DNA of 64,000 nucleotides from Neocallimastix lanati (nom. inval.) (GCA_016946835.1 JACVTC010000001.1:3572501-3636500); one strand, 5' to 3'. Counted from the stretch's first letter, positions 10,214 to 21,641 are shown. Numbers and translations are program-made. The notes: generated by a model not told the origin, from the sequence alone.

Positions 10214-10999
10214 TAATACAGAATGAACAAATAATACTAATTGTGCTAGAATAATATAAATTATTCTAACCTTATAGATTATTCTATTCTATATAATTGG
10301 AACTTTCCAATATTCTTCAAATATTACTAAATAGAAATCTTAAGTTAATAAATCACCAATTAACTTATAATTCCTTTTTGAATTATCGATCCGATTCCAT
10401 TATAATGTATTAAAAATCTTTAGCCAAGAATATTGTCCTTGCCCACTTAATATATTAATATTATATTTCTTTTGTATTATGTTATATTGAAAATAATCAA
10501 ATCTATTTAATTGGTTATTAAAATTTTCGTTATCAATTTAAATTTATTTTAATTACTAAATTTAACTAAACCACAATAAAATATTCTGTATAATCTCTTT
10601 ATTTTTATTTTATATATATTAGTATTAAACTATTATTAAATAATTAATAATTCAATAATATATAACTACTATTTATAACAATAATATTATTAACTAAAAT
10701 AATAATTCAATTTCAATTTAAATGTTTTATTTATAAAAATAATTAGTAATTAGTTTATTAAAAAAATAGTTAGGCTTTACAAATTTTAATTTGATAAAAA
10801 AATATAAATACATGTAATTTTAGTGAAATAAAATATAATCAATAACTTTCTTTTTATTAAATAAATAATTATATTATTATTTTTCTTTTACAAATTTAAA
10901 TAAATAAATATTGATTTTAAAACAAATTATTTTTTTTATTGTAATTTTATTATTTGTGTTAATTATTATTATATTCCTAAAATTATATGAACCATACCA
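10214..10999 (+). repeat. 5' LTR of the plus-strand Gypsy element
   Basis: 786 bp, almost identical to 16437-17223. The end ACCATACCA is followed by 8 nt and the primer binding site. Confidence 0.93.
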
Positions 11000-11007
11000 T
11001 GAAAAAT

Positions 11008-11024
11008 TGGTGGAGATATCGGGG
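11008..11024 (+). promoter_or_regulatory. Primer binding site matching tRNA-Ala
   Basis: TGGTGGAGATATCGGGG is complementary to the 3' end (with added CCA) of the tRNA-Ala gene at 17239-17310 at 16 of 17 positions. The same 17 bases serve as primer site in the element at 31705-39024. Ty3/Gypsy minus-strand DNA synthesis starts from a tRNA 3' end. Confidence 0.85.
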
Positions 11025-11506
11025 AATATAATAATAAATTAATACATTAGGGATAAAATTATAATATTAATAAATAATTTTTCTAATAAAACAAATAATT
11101 TTTTTTAAAAAACAATTTTTATATTTTTAACTAATTATTATTAATTGTTAAAAATATTAATTAATATTAAATTAAACTAATATTCGTGCATAGATTTCCG
11201 GGTTAAGTTTATCCTACATAGTAATTGAGCTAGTAGGCTCTGGACTGCTATTTTTTATATTGAAAATAGTAACCGTGGCACACGCGTGGCATGACACCTT
11301 TCAAGAGGTAAGCTGCACGTCAGACAGTGTGTACTATCAGATTGCACGATTATTATAATTTAATAAATGATTAATAATAATAAATAATTAATAATTTTAT
11401 TAGTTAAAAGATTTATTTTTTTTAATTTTTTTTTTATTTTTACTTTTTTATAACAATTTATACATTACGAGGTTTAGCATTCTATAGATACAATAAATTT
11501 TATTTT
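11025..11506 (+). other. Untranslated leader of the plus-strand Gypsy element
   Basis: Part of it (about 11180-11350) is clearly less AT-rich than the surrounding non-coding DNA and contains an 8-base palindrome CACGCGTG (11281-11288). Such leaders often hold RNA packaging or dimerisation signals; that role is inferred. The Gag ATG follows at 11507. Confidence 0.5.
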
Positions 11507-12424
11507 ATGAGAACATCCAGTACTTCCAGTACTCCAACAGAGAGTACTCCAGAAAGTAAGCTTAGCTTCAGAGAATTAAAGAAAGAATTAAAAGATTTTG
11601 AAAAGCTTACTAAACAAAACCTTGACATCAACTCCTGGGCAAATGAGTTAAAGGCATGGATAAAATACCAACATATCAAGGATCCTGAAACTATTTTTAC
11701 TGCTTGTATATTAACGGCTTCTGGAGAACCAAGAGAAATTATCCAAGAACTAGAAGATGGAAATGACCTTACTGAAGATGAAGATTCTGATTTCGATAGC
11801 GATAGTGAAGGAGAAGATGATGAAGAAAGTGAATCTACTACCACCTACCCAAGCCTTGATGAAATCATAAATCATCTGAAGACTTTCTATGGACTTAAAG
11901 AAGATCAAACCAACTTGTTACGAGAATTGCGTTCCATGAAAATAAAGAAGAACGAGAAAGTTAAAGATTTTAATGTCCGTTATAGATCTTTGTACCATAA
12001 ATTGGATAAAAAGAGAAGAAGAAAAATTAGTGTTTTAGATTATGCAGATTCCTTAACCAATAATCCTGACGCATGGAGAAAGGTTATGCTTAAAGACAAT
12101 ATTTCTATTACCAAAGCATTCGCTATAGCTGAAAAAGTTGATCGTTTATCTATTAAAAATAGTACTGAATATTATGATAAGACTCGTTACAATCTCCTTA
12201 ACTCTAAAAGTAATTTTAATAAGAACATTTCAAATGATTTTAACAAACCAAAAACCCACAAAAATGTATCTATAGAAAATCTCACTAACAAGATGAAAGA
12301 AATGAAAATTAGTACTTGCTGGTTTTGTAGAAATGAAGGACATACCAAACGAAACTGTCCTAAATTAAATTCTATATTGGAAAATAACCGCAAGAAGTTT
12401 TATGAAAATTATTTAAACCACTAA
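11507..12424 (+). CDS. Gag of the plus-strand Gypsy element
   Basis: 305 residues. The capsid-like part (about residues 18-215) is split by a very acidic Asp/Glu/Ser stretch near residues 84-112. The capsid motif VKDFNVRYRSLYHKL is followed by a basic patch KKRRRK. One CCHC knuckle (CWFCRNEGHTKRNC) lies near the C-terminus. The frame stops at TAA (12422-12424) just after the slippery heptamer at 12412-12418. Most ribosomes should make Gag alone and a minority Gag-Pol. Confidence 0.92.
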   Translation: MRTSSTSSTPTESTPESKLSFRELKKELKDFEKLTKQNLDINSWANELKAWIKYQHIKDPETIFTACILTASGEPREIIQELEDGNDLTEDEDSDFDSDSEGEDDEESESTTTYPSLDEIINHLKTFYGLKEDQTNLLRELRSMKIKKNEKVKDFNVRYRSLYHKLDKKRRRKISVLDYADSLTNNPDAWRKVMLKDNISITKAFAIAEKVDRLSIKNSTEYYDKTRYNLLNSKSNFNKNISNDFNKPKTHKNVSIENLTNKMKEMKISTCWFCRNEGHTKRNCPKLNSILENNRKKFYENYLNH

Positions 12425-12464
12425 AAGGGAGTAGAAGCACTCCCATCGTCAAAAAAATTGCTTC
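12412..12464 (+). promoter_or_regulatory. -1 frameshift signal with predicted H-type pseudoknot
   Basis: T TTA AAC (12412-12418) lies in the Gag frame, six bases before the Gag stop ends. After an 8-nt spacer comes stem 1, GGGAGT (12427-12432) with ACTCCC (12439-12444), all Watson-Crick. The loop GAAGC (12434-12438) is complementary to GCTTC at 12460-12464, forming stem 2, with a 1-nt first loop and a 15-nt last loop. UUUAAAC is a well-known -1 slippery sequence. The -1 frame is closed by TGA at 12403-12405 and open from 12406 through Pol, so the shift must occur here. Confidence 0.88.
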
Positions 12465-15400
12465 AGTCTGCCATCGTCCCAAAACAGTTGACTTAAAAGA
12501 AGATGATGATTATGAAGAAATTGCTGATTTCCAAGAAGGTACTACTACGGATTATTACGAAGATTTTGATGATGAGTCGGATGGTTCCAAAGAATTGGAT
12601 TACTTAGTAAACGTTATAAAGAGAAAGGCAAATCCTAAAGATGAAGAGACTAGTGACCAAAGAGGAAAGAGGGTTCACCGTAGTCTAAGAGATGATCCTA
12701 AGCCAATAGTTACTCCAGGTTTACGAAAACAAAAAGAAAATCAATTAAGGGGAACATCGCGACCAGTCAAAAAGCCAACAACTCAATTACATCCTTCGAT
12801 TATGGCTCAACCCAGAATAGAGAAAGAAAAGAGGATTGAGAAAGAGCTAAGAGATAAGGAAAGAGCTAGTACTAGTACTTCTGTGGAAAATAATAAAAAT
12901 AGTATTGTTAATATTATTAATGAAGAAACTTCTCAGGAAGGAAATAATTCTAAACAAACTTTAAATAAATTAATTCAAGAAAAATCATCAGAAAAGTCAA
13001 CTGAAATTATGCCAACTAGAATTCCAAAAAGAATACAAATGCAAACTGATTGTGATAGTTATGACGTGATCAAAGATTTAAACTCCAGTAATTGCAATAT
13101 TACATTTGGACAATTATTGGACGTTGCTCCAAAGATACGGTCTCAAGTATCACAAGGACTTAAATTAGAAAAGAATAATACTAAAATTTCAGGTGCAGTG
13201 GATAATATGTGTGCTACTACAATAATAACGAACAATATAGATCATACATATAAAAGTAAACATCATAAACCACAAGAAGATGATATTGCTATGGTTGATG
13301 TAATAGTAGATGGAGTTCGTGGTAAGGCTTTAATAGATTCATGTAGCAACTTAAGTATTATCACAAAGCAATTTTTAGATAAATTACCTTATCAGTATGA
13401 ACCTATAGGAGTTAGTGCAGGACGAATACGTTTAGCAACGATGAATGATGATTACTCAGAAGATGTGTTAATCAAAGTTCCCGTAAAAATTAATGAACTA
13501 GAACTACTTGTTACGTGTAGAATTATAGACAAGGAGGATCCATTCTATGATATATTAATCAACCTCAAAACTCAAATTGATAACCAGTTATTTATACATC
13601 CAATTAGATATAGTCTTTGTCGATTTAATGATCAAGGTTTAATTGAAGAAATTGCACCTATTAATAATGAATATGATGACGAAGAAAAATTATTATGTGT
13701 AATCAAAGCATTGAATCACCAAGAAGCTAAGCAACAATTGAAAACGATTGAAGGATTACCACCCATAAAATATATATATGACAGAGTTTTTCAAAGTACA
13801 ATTAATTCAAATTATAGAGAAGCTATTACTAAATTACTTGAAGAATATATTGATATAATTGCAACTTCTTCTGAAGAATTAACACCTTCAGATTTATCAC
13901 CACACAAAATTATTCTTAAGGAAGGAGTTAAACCTATTAAACAAAAATTTTATCGACTTAGTAAATTAAAAACAGATATCTTAAAAGAAGAATTAACCAA
14001 ACTCATATATAAACGATTAATTGAACCTTCATGTTCAGAATGGTCATCACCAGTAGTACTTGTGCCTAAAAAGAACGGTAAATGGCGCCTGTGTATTGAC
14101 TATAGGAAAGTAAATGAAGCAACTAAGAAGGATTCTTATTCTTTACCAAATATTGAGGAAATTTTTGATAGCTTAGATGGAGCAAAAATCTTCTCAACAT
14201 TAGATCTTTATTCCGGTTATCATCAAATATTAATGGATGATGATAGTGTTGAAATCACTACCTTTACAACTAAGTTCGGAAACTACCAATTCAAGGTAAT
14301 GCCCTTCGGTTTAACAGGTGCTCCAGCTACATTCCAAAGAGAAATGAACCGTATACTATTTCCCTTAATAGGAAAATGCGTATATAACTTTATCGATGAT
14401 ATTTTAATCTACTCAAGAACTGAAGAAGAACACCTAGAACATCTTAAACAAGTCTTAGAAATATTCAAGGAACATAAGTTAAAAATCAATATCGAAAAGT
14501 GTTCTTTCATGCAAACTGAAGTAGAAGTACTTGGACATAAAGTATCCTCAGAAGGTTTAAGTCCATTGGAAAACAAAGTTGAAGCTATTAAAGAATGGAA
14601 GGCTCCCTCTAACATTCATGAACTTCGATCATTTTTAGGAGCCATTGGATATTATAGAAATTTTATTAAGGACTTTGCAAAAGTCACTGCTCCTCTCTGC
14701 ACTCTATTAAGAAAAGGTATTAAGTTTGAATGGAAAAAGGAACAAGAAGAAAGTTTTAAAATTCTTAAGGAAAGATTAATCAATGCCCCAATATTAAGAT
14801 TTCCTAGATTTGATAGAGAATTTATTATAAGAACAGATGCTTCCTATGATGGAATAGGCGGTGTGCTTTTACAAAAGGATGATGAAACTGGAAAGGAGCA
14901 TCCGGTTCATTATATTAGTAGAAGTTTATCTAAATCGGAAAAGAATTATGGAATTACGGATCTAGAAGGTGCTGCTCTAATTTACTGTATTAATAAATTA
15001 AAATCTTATATTATGGGAAATCCTAAGCAAACTATAGTATATACAGATCATAGACCATTAATCGGATTACTTAAAAGTAAGGAACCACAAAATTCTCGTC
15101 ATACTAGATGGTGTTTGACTGTCAGTATGTTAGGAATTGATTTACGATATGAAACTGGAAAGAATAATGTTGTCGCAGATGCTTTATCAAGAATGAAAAA
15201 TGAAAAAGAAAAAGTTGTCTTAACAACACAAATTATCAAGGAACAAGATGAAAACCTGCTTTCAAGAACCATTAAGGAATTTATTGAAGAAAAATTTACG
15301 ACAATTGATGGTGTGGACTACTTTGTTGATGGCAATAATTATAGAAAATTAGTTACAGATACAAAAGAAAAACTTCAATTAATTTTTCAAGCACACAGTA

Positions 15401-16413
15401 TAGGACACGAAGGCTATTACAAGACATACCAACGTTTGAAAAAGAGCTACTATTGGAACAATATGGTTAATGACATTAAGCGAATTATAGGTAAATGTGA
15501 AAAATGTCAATTAAATAAATCTCAACCATACCCTGAACCAACGGAAGATAAACCAACTGAAGTGGAAGGACCATTTACACACTTAGGATTGGACATTATA
15601 GGACCTCTAAGTAAAACCAGAAATAATAATCAATATATAATCGTTGTGGTTGATTATTTTACTAAATGGGTTGAGGCAGAGCCCACTGAAAATGTTACTT
15701 CTCAGGATGTGATAAAATTTTTAATTAATGTATTTGCTCGACACGGTGTACCTCAAATTATCACTACTGATAATGGAACACAATTTACATCAGATATGAC
15801 AAAAATCTTCCTTGATTTATATGATGTATATGTTAAATTTATCACTCCATATCATCCTGAAAGCAATGGTTTAGTTGAGAATCGTAATAAAGAAATTGGA
15901 AAATTATTACGATTACTAGGAAAACAACACAAAGAGTGGGATGAAATTTTACCATCTGCACTTTGGGCTTTAAGAACTACTAAAAACTCAATTACCAACC
16001 ATTCAAGCTTTGAATTAGTTTATGGAAGGGAGGACCAACAACCTTTTGACATTGCTGCCAGACCAACTAAGGGTATAAATAAGTCTTCTGACGAAATTCT
16101 ACTGGAAAAATTTGTATCACACTACCAATGGGTAATGGAGGCCGCATCTAATATCAAAAATGCTTCGAAGTATTGGGCTACTAGGAGAGAAGAAAAGACC
16201 AGTATGAATCAAGCTAAAAGAATAAAACCAGGTGATTTAGTACTAGTAAGAAACTTTAATCGAACTAAATTAGAACCTTACTTTGTTGGACCTATGAAAG
16301 TGGTAAAGAAACAATTCAATACAGTCACTTTAGCTGATCCTGCTACTAATATACAAATGAATCGTAATGTTCATTTGAAAAATATTGTCAAGTTTAACTC
16401 AGCTTCTACCTAG
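12418..16413 (+). CDS. Pol of the plus-strand Gypsy element
   Basis: Read in the -1 frame from the slippery site (first shifted codon at 12418); the first in-frame Met is at 12604 or later, so independent initiation is unlikely. Counting from 12595, the order is linker, retropepsin-like domain (ALIDSCSNLSI, Asp near 247), RT (WRLCIDYRKVN, MPFGLTGAP, FIDD near 598-601), RNase H (IIRTDASYDGIGG, near 745), HHCC zinc domain (HSIGHEGYY ... CEKCQ, about 932-970), and the DDE core (LGLDIIGPL, TTDNGTQF, NGLVENRN). No stop or frameshift is visible. The active-site variants are DSC in the protease and FIDD in RT. Confidence 0.93.
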   Translation, partial: PLKGSRSTPIVKKIASVCHRPKTVDLKEDDDYEEIADFQEGTTTDYYEDFDDESDGSKELDYLVNVIKRKANPKDEETSDQRGKRVHRSLRDDPKPIVTPGLRKQKENQLRGTSRPVKKPTTQLHPSIMAQPRIEKEKRIEKELRDKERASTSTSVENNKNSIVNIINEETSQEGNNSKQTLNKLIQEKSSEKSTEIMPTRIPKRIQMQTDCDSYDVIKDLNSSNCNITFGQLLDVAPKIRSQVSQGLKLEKNNTKISGAVDNMCATTIITNNIDHTYKSKHHKPQEDDIAMVDVIVDGVRGKALIDSCSNLSIITKQFLDKLPYQYEPIGVSAGRIRLATMNDDYSEDVLIKVPVKINELELLVTCRIIDKEDPFYDILINLKTQIDNQLFIHPIRYSLCRFNDQGLIEEIAPINNEYDDEEKLLCVIKALNHQEAKQQLKTIEGLPPIKYIYDRVFQSTINSNYREAITKLLEEYIDIIATSSEELTPSDLSPHKIILKEGVKPIKQKFYRLSKLKTDILKEELTKLIYKRLIEPSCSEWSSPVVLVPKKNGKWRLCIDYRKVNEATKKDSYSLPNIEEIFDSLDGAKIFSTLDLYSGYHQILMDDDSVEITTFTTKFGNYQFKVMPFGLTGAPATFQREMNRILFPLIGKCVYNFIDDILIYSRTEEEHLEHLKQVLEIFKEHKLKINIEKCSFMQTEVEVLGHKVSSEGLSPLENKVEAIKEWKAPSNIHELRSFLGAIGYYRNFIKDFAKVTAPLCTLLRKGIKFEWKKEQEESFKILKERLINAPILRFPRFDREFIIRTDASYDGIGGVLLQKDDETGKEHPVHYISRSLSKSEKNYGITDLEGAALIYCINKLKSYIMGNPKQTIVYTDHRPLIGLLKSKEPQNSRHTRWCLTVSMLGIDLRYETGKNNVVADALSRMKNEKEKVVLTTQIIKEQDENLLSRTIKEFIEEKFTTIDGVDYFVDGNNYRKLVTDTKEKLQLIFQAHSIGHEGYYKTYQRLKKSYYWNNMVNDIKRIIGKCEKCQLNKSQPYPEPTEDKPTEVEGPFTHLGLDIIGPLSKTRNNNQYIIVVVDYFTKWVEAEPTENVTSQDVIKFLINVFARHGVPQIITTDNGTQFTSDMTKIFLDLYDVYVKFITPYHPESNGLVENRNKEIGKLLRLLGKQHKEWDEILPSALWALRTTKNSITNHSSFELVYGREDQQPFDIAARPTKGINKSSDEILLEKFVSHYQWVMEAASNIKNASKYWATRREEKTSMNQAKRIKPGDLVLVRNFNRTKLEPYFVGPMKVVKKQFNTVTLADPATNIQMNRNVHLKNIVKFNSAST

Positions 16414-16436
16414 CTTGAGTCTTAGCGGGGGCATCT

Positions 16437-17223
16437 TAATACAGAATGAACAAATAATACTAATTGTGCTAGAATAATATAAATTATTCTAACCTTATAG
16501 ATTATTCTATTCTATATAATTGGAACTTTCCAATATTCTTCAAATATTACTAAATAGAAATCTTAAGTTAATAAATCACCAATTAACTTATAATTCCTTT
16601 TTGAATTATCGATCCGATTCCATTATAATGTATTAAAAATCTTTAGCCAAGAATATTGTCCTTGCCCACTTAATATATTAATATTATATTTCTTTTGTAT
16701 TATGTTATATTGAAAATAATCAAATCTATTTAATTGGTTATTAAAATTTTCGTTATCAATTTAAATTTATTTTAATTACTAAATTTAACTAAACCACAAT
16801 AAAATATTCTGTATAATCTCTTTATTTTTATTTTATATATATTAGTATTAAACTATTATTAAATAATTAATAATTCAATAATATATAACTACTATTTATA
16901 ACAATAATATTATTAACTAAAATAATAATTCAATTTCAATTTAAATGTTTTATTTATAAAAATAATTAGTAATTAGTTTATTAAAAAAATAGTTAGGCTT
17001 TACAAATTTTAATTTGATAAAAAAATATAAATACATGTAATTTTAGTGAAATAAAATATAATCAATAACTTTCTTTTTATTAAATAAATAATTATATTAT
17101 TATTTTTCTTTTACAAATTTAAATAAATAAATATTGATTTTAAAACAAATTATTTTATTTTATTGTAATTTTATTATTTGTGTTAATTATTATTATATTC
17201 CTAAAACTATATGAACCATACCA
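16437..17223 (+). repeat. 3' LTR of the plus-strand Gypsy element
   Basis: 787 bp, near-identical to the 5' LTR. It follows the GGGGG-containing polypurine tract and is followed by ACAA, 11 bp, and the tRNA-Ala gene. Confidence 0.93.
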
Positions 17224-17238
17224 ACAAATTGACAAGCT

Positions 17239-17310
17239 GGGGATGTAACTCAGTGGTAGAGTGCTTGCTTTGCATGCAAGAAGCCTCGGGTTCGATCCCC
17301 GACATCTCCA
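17239..17310 (+). tRNA. tRNA-Ala (anticodon UGC)
   Basis: A 72-nt cloverleaf without intron or encoded CCA. Acceptor GGGGATG/CATCTCC contains the G3-U70 wobble pair, the identity mark of alanine tRNA. D stem ACTC/GAGT; anticodon stem CTTGC/GCAAG with loop TTTGCAT; variable loop AAGCC; T arm TCGGG TTCGATC CCCGA. A run of nine T (17324-17332) downstream is a Pol III terminator. It is the anchor for the retrotransposon pile-up on its 5' side. Confidence 0.98.
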
Positions 17311-17323
17311 TTACAAATTTTAA

Positions 17324-17332
17324 TTTTTTTTT
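17324..17332 (+). terminator. Pol III terminator of tRNA-Ala
   Basis: Nine T residues 13 nt after the tRNA 3' end, the standard Pol III stop signal. Confidence 0.75.
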
Positions 17333-18610
<1,278 letters not shown>

Positions 18611-18615
18611 ATAAT

Positions 18616-18811
18616 TGTTAAGGTTCACACTTATTTTATGTACATTATGACATTACATAGTGTATACATACTTATAATTATATAAAAGAAATAATGTAAT
18701 TTTATATTTGAAATTGAGGTCTTTTATTTTAATAAAATATAATATAAAATAATAGTTAATTGACTAATAATATTATATATTTATCATTAAGTGTGCTTTA
18801 ATTTCTTAACA
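18616..18811 (+). repeat. 5' LTR of the Copia element
   Basis: 196 bp, TGTTAAG...CTTAACA, matched by 23627-23822; flanked on the left by ATAAT. Confidence 0.93.
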
Positions 18812-18825
18812 GATTAAGAGTCTCA
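18812..18825 (+). promoter_or_regulatory. Copia primer binding site, probably the tRNA-Lys(CUU) anticodon arm
   Basis: GATTAAGAGTCTCA begins at the first base after the LTR. Its complement, TGAGACTCTTAATC, is the widely conserved anticodon arm of tRNA-Lys(CUU). Priming from a tRNA cut in the anticodon loop is known for Drosophila copia and yeast Ty5 (initiator Met). Use of Lys here is inferred. Bases 18820-18839 also form an inverted repeat, AGTCTCAAT with ATTGAGACT. Confidence 0.65.
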
Positions 18826-18953
18826 ATGAATTGAGACTAGCATAGTAATGTTTATAATCTTACAAATATTTTAAATTTTACAAATATTTTAATTATACAT
18901 TTATCATTGAAATAAATTTCCGTTATTTTAGATTTTATAAATAAATTATTAAA

Positions 18954-20516
18954 ATGACATTAAAGAAGAAACAAAAACCTTCTTTAGAAGATAGCTCAGC
19001 TTCTTCTACACACACAGAAACAAGAGATGTTGAAGATGAACAATCTGATAATGAAATTAAATCAGATAAAATCATCATTCAACAAGTAAAATACATAGAA
19101 ACCTCAACCAAATCCGTTTTCAATTATAAGGATTTTAAAATAGATAAAAACAATTTTGAAAGATGGTATGATGCATTAAGGTGCCATCTTATAGCACAGG
19201 ATTATGAAGATTATATAGATAAGAATATAGATTTAAAGGACATGAACAGAAATCAAATTAAATCTGATAATGCTGTTCAATCTATTATTATTAATAGTCT
19301 TGATGAATCCTCCCAAAATTATTTAAAAGGATGCAAAACTGCTTTCCAAATGATTGATAGACTGAAAAGTCGCTTTTATCAATCTGGACAAGCTTTGTTA
19401 AATATTTTGGAGTACAAAATTAATAATTTAGAAATAATTAATAATGATTACATTTTATATTTAAATGAATTAAATAATCTCTTCGAACAACACCAAAGTG
19501 AAAGTGAAAAAATTAATAAAAATCCACTAGACGAAGAGACCAAAATTTTATATTCAGCAACAGAATTAAAAAAGGTTGGAATTACAACTTCAATTATTTA
19601 TAAATTTACGACATTTAAAGAATTATTATCCGAATTAATAAAAATTCATGATTTTGATGAAAAGGTTGAAATATTAAAATCAACCAGTAAAAATTTAAAA
19701 GACATAAATATTAATAATGTAAACAGTAACATTAAAAGAAATAATAATAAAATTAATAAAAATAATAGAAATAAAAATTACTATTGTGATATATGCAAAT
19801 TAAATGGACATTCAACAGATTATTGCAAATATAATAATCTCAATAAAGATAAAAATAAAAATCAAAACAGCAATAATAATAAAGTTCAAAATAAAAGGAA
19901 AATTTTCCATAATTACAATAAGAATAACTATCATACAGGAAATATCAATGAAGAAGAAAATAATTCATACTCAACAAGTGATTCAGAAAATGAAGATGAA
20001 TCACATATTTATTTCACCGGAAGTGTTACTGTTTCAAAATCCAATAATAATAACTCAAATAAAATGACACACTGGATTATAGATAGCGGAACTGGAATCA
20101 GTTTAACGAATGACATTAAAAATCTACATCATACATCCAGAGTCAATAATAAAAATAATATTTATCCAAATGGCAAAATTGATGAAATTAAACAAATTGG
20201 AAATTACATAGGAAAATTCAATAACAATGATTTTACATTATCAAATGTATATTATACATCTAATATACAAAACAATTTAATCTCTACACATTCAATTTTA
20301 GATAATGGATGTAAAATAATTATGGAACAAATTGATGGTACTGACAGATTACAAATCTATAAAAACAATAAATTAATAGCTAATATCTTTGAAAATGACA
20401 AACATTTATTTACATTTAAAACATTCCCATGCAAAATTACATCCAACAACAATAATCATATTCATAACATTCAATTACGATTTATGGCATGCCAGACTTG
20501 GGCATTTCAACAATAA
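18954..20516 (+). CDS. Copia Gag-protease
   Basis: 520 residues from the ATG after the leader. The UBN2/Retrotran_gag-type region (FERWYDALRCHLIAQDY ... SRFYQ) covers about residues 60-220. A CCHC knuckle follows (CDICKLNGHSTDYC, near 277-290), then an Asn/Lys-rich linker and the protease active site WIIDSG (Asp near 377). The frame runs out at 20516, past the point where the conserved pre-integrase motif LWHARLGH appears in the +1 frame. The last residues are therefore out of frame. The shift lies at about 20455-20484. Confidence 0.88.
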   Translation: MTLKKKQKPSLEDSSASSTHTETRDVEDEQSDNEIKSDKIIIQQVKYIETSTKSVFNYKDFKIDKNNFERWYDALRCHLIAQDYEDYIDKNIDLKDMNRNQIKSDNAVQSIIINSLDESSQNYLKGCKTAFQMIDRLKSRFYQSGQALLNILEYKINNLEIINNDYILYLNELNNLFEQHQSESEKINKNPLDEETKILYSATELKKVGITTSIIYKFTTFKELLSELIKIHDFDEKVEILKSTSKNLKDININNVNSNIKRNNNKINKNNRNKNYYCDICKLNGHSTDYCKYNNLNKDKNKNQNSNNNKVQNKRKIFHNYNKNNYHTGNINEEENNSYSTSDSENEDESHIYFTGSVTVSKSNNNNSNKMTHWIIDSGTGISLTNDIKNLHHTSRVNNKNNIYPNGKIDEIKQIGNYIGKFNNNDFTLSNVYYTSNIQNNLISTHSILDNGCKIIMEQIDGTDRLQIYKNNKLIANIFENDKHLFTFKTFPCKITSNNNNHIHNIQLRFMACQTWAFQQ

Positions 20517-21466
20517 CAAAGATATCAAATTGTTCGTTTTAGAGCATACTTCAAACCATAATAAAAAAGACTGTCATCAATGTAAAATTAGTAAGTTAAA
20601 GAAAAAACCTTTCTATTCCTCTTTTAAAAAGGCGGAAAAACCAATGGGACTTGTTTATACTGACGTGGTTGGTAAACTTGAGAATTCTTATCTTGGATTT
20701 AATTATTATGTTACATTTTTAGATGACTATTCTCATAAGGTTTGGGTATTTTTATTAAAAAATAAAAGTGATGTTTATAATACTTTTATTTTCTTTAATA
20801 AACACATTTTAAATACTACACCTTACAAAATTATTAATTTAAAATCCGATAATGGCACAAAATATATTAATAAAAATTTAATATCTTATCTCCAATCCGA
20901 AGGTATTAATTTTATTCACTCAACACCTGGTAATCCTCAACAAAATGGAAGAGCCGAAAGGTTAAATCAAACCTTAAATAATTGTGCTAAAACTCTTTTA
21001 AATTCTGCTAAGCTTCCTTTAAAATTCTGGGATTTAGCCATTCTTTGTGCTGCTCATTTATATAATTTAAATCCTCATCAATTTATCAACAATAATATCC
21101 CTTATGAATTATTCTTTAAAAAACCAGCTGATATTACTCACTTGAAAGTTTTTGGTTGTAAGGCATTTTTTTACAATAATCATAAAACTAACAAATTTGA
21201 AAATAATTCTAAACCAGGCATTTTTGTAGGATATGCTAATGATTCTCTTGGCTATCGGATTCTTGACTTAGAAACAAACTCCATTGTAATTGCCAGAGAT
21301 GTATACTTTATGGAAGAAGTACCTGGTACCATTAATACTTCTTTCTTCACCAATAAATATATTGATTCTATTATCGATTTTCAAGATTCTTTAATTGAGG
21401 GGGAAAATAATTTTTCTTCCGATAATGATAATATTCAATTAAAAAATCTTTCAAACCCTCAACAGC

Positions 21467-21503
<37 letters not shown>

Positions 21504-21510
21504 TAATAAC

Positions 21511-21554
<44 letters not shown>

Positions 21555-21573
21555 TAACAATAATAACAATAAC

Positions 21574-21641
<68 letters not shown>

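Larger units (their letters stand above)
10214..17223 (+). mobile_element. Near-intact Ty3/Gypsy element beside tRNA-Ala
   Basis: LTRs at 10214-10999 and 16437-17223 begin TAATACAG and end ATACCA; they differ at about two or three positions. ACAA precedes (10210-10213) and follows (17224-17227) the element. A primer site TGGTGGAGATATCGGGG (11008-11024), a leader, Gag, a frameshift signal, full Pol and a polypurine tract (AGCGGGGGCATCT before 16437) are all present. Both reading frames are open, so the copy may be active. It ends 15 bp before the tRNA-Ala gene, an arrangement like yeast Ty3. Confidence 0.95.

Noticed and set aside
20455-20490. Programmed +1 frameshift between Copia protease and integrase
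   Set aside because: No known +1 slippery sequence is present, the position is not at the Gag end, and two other lesions in the same Pol point to random decay.
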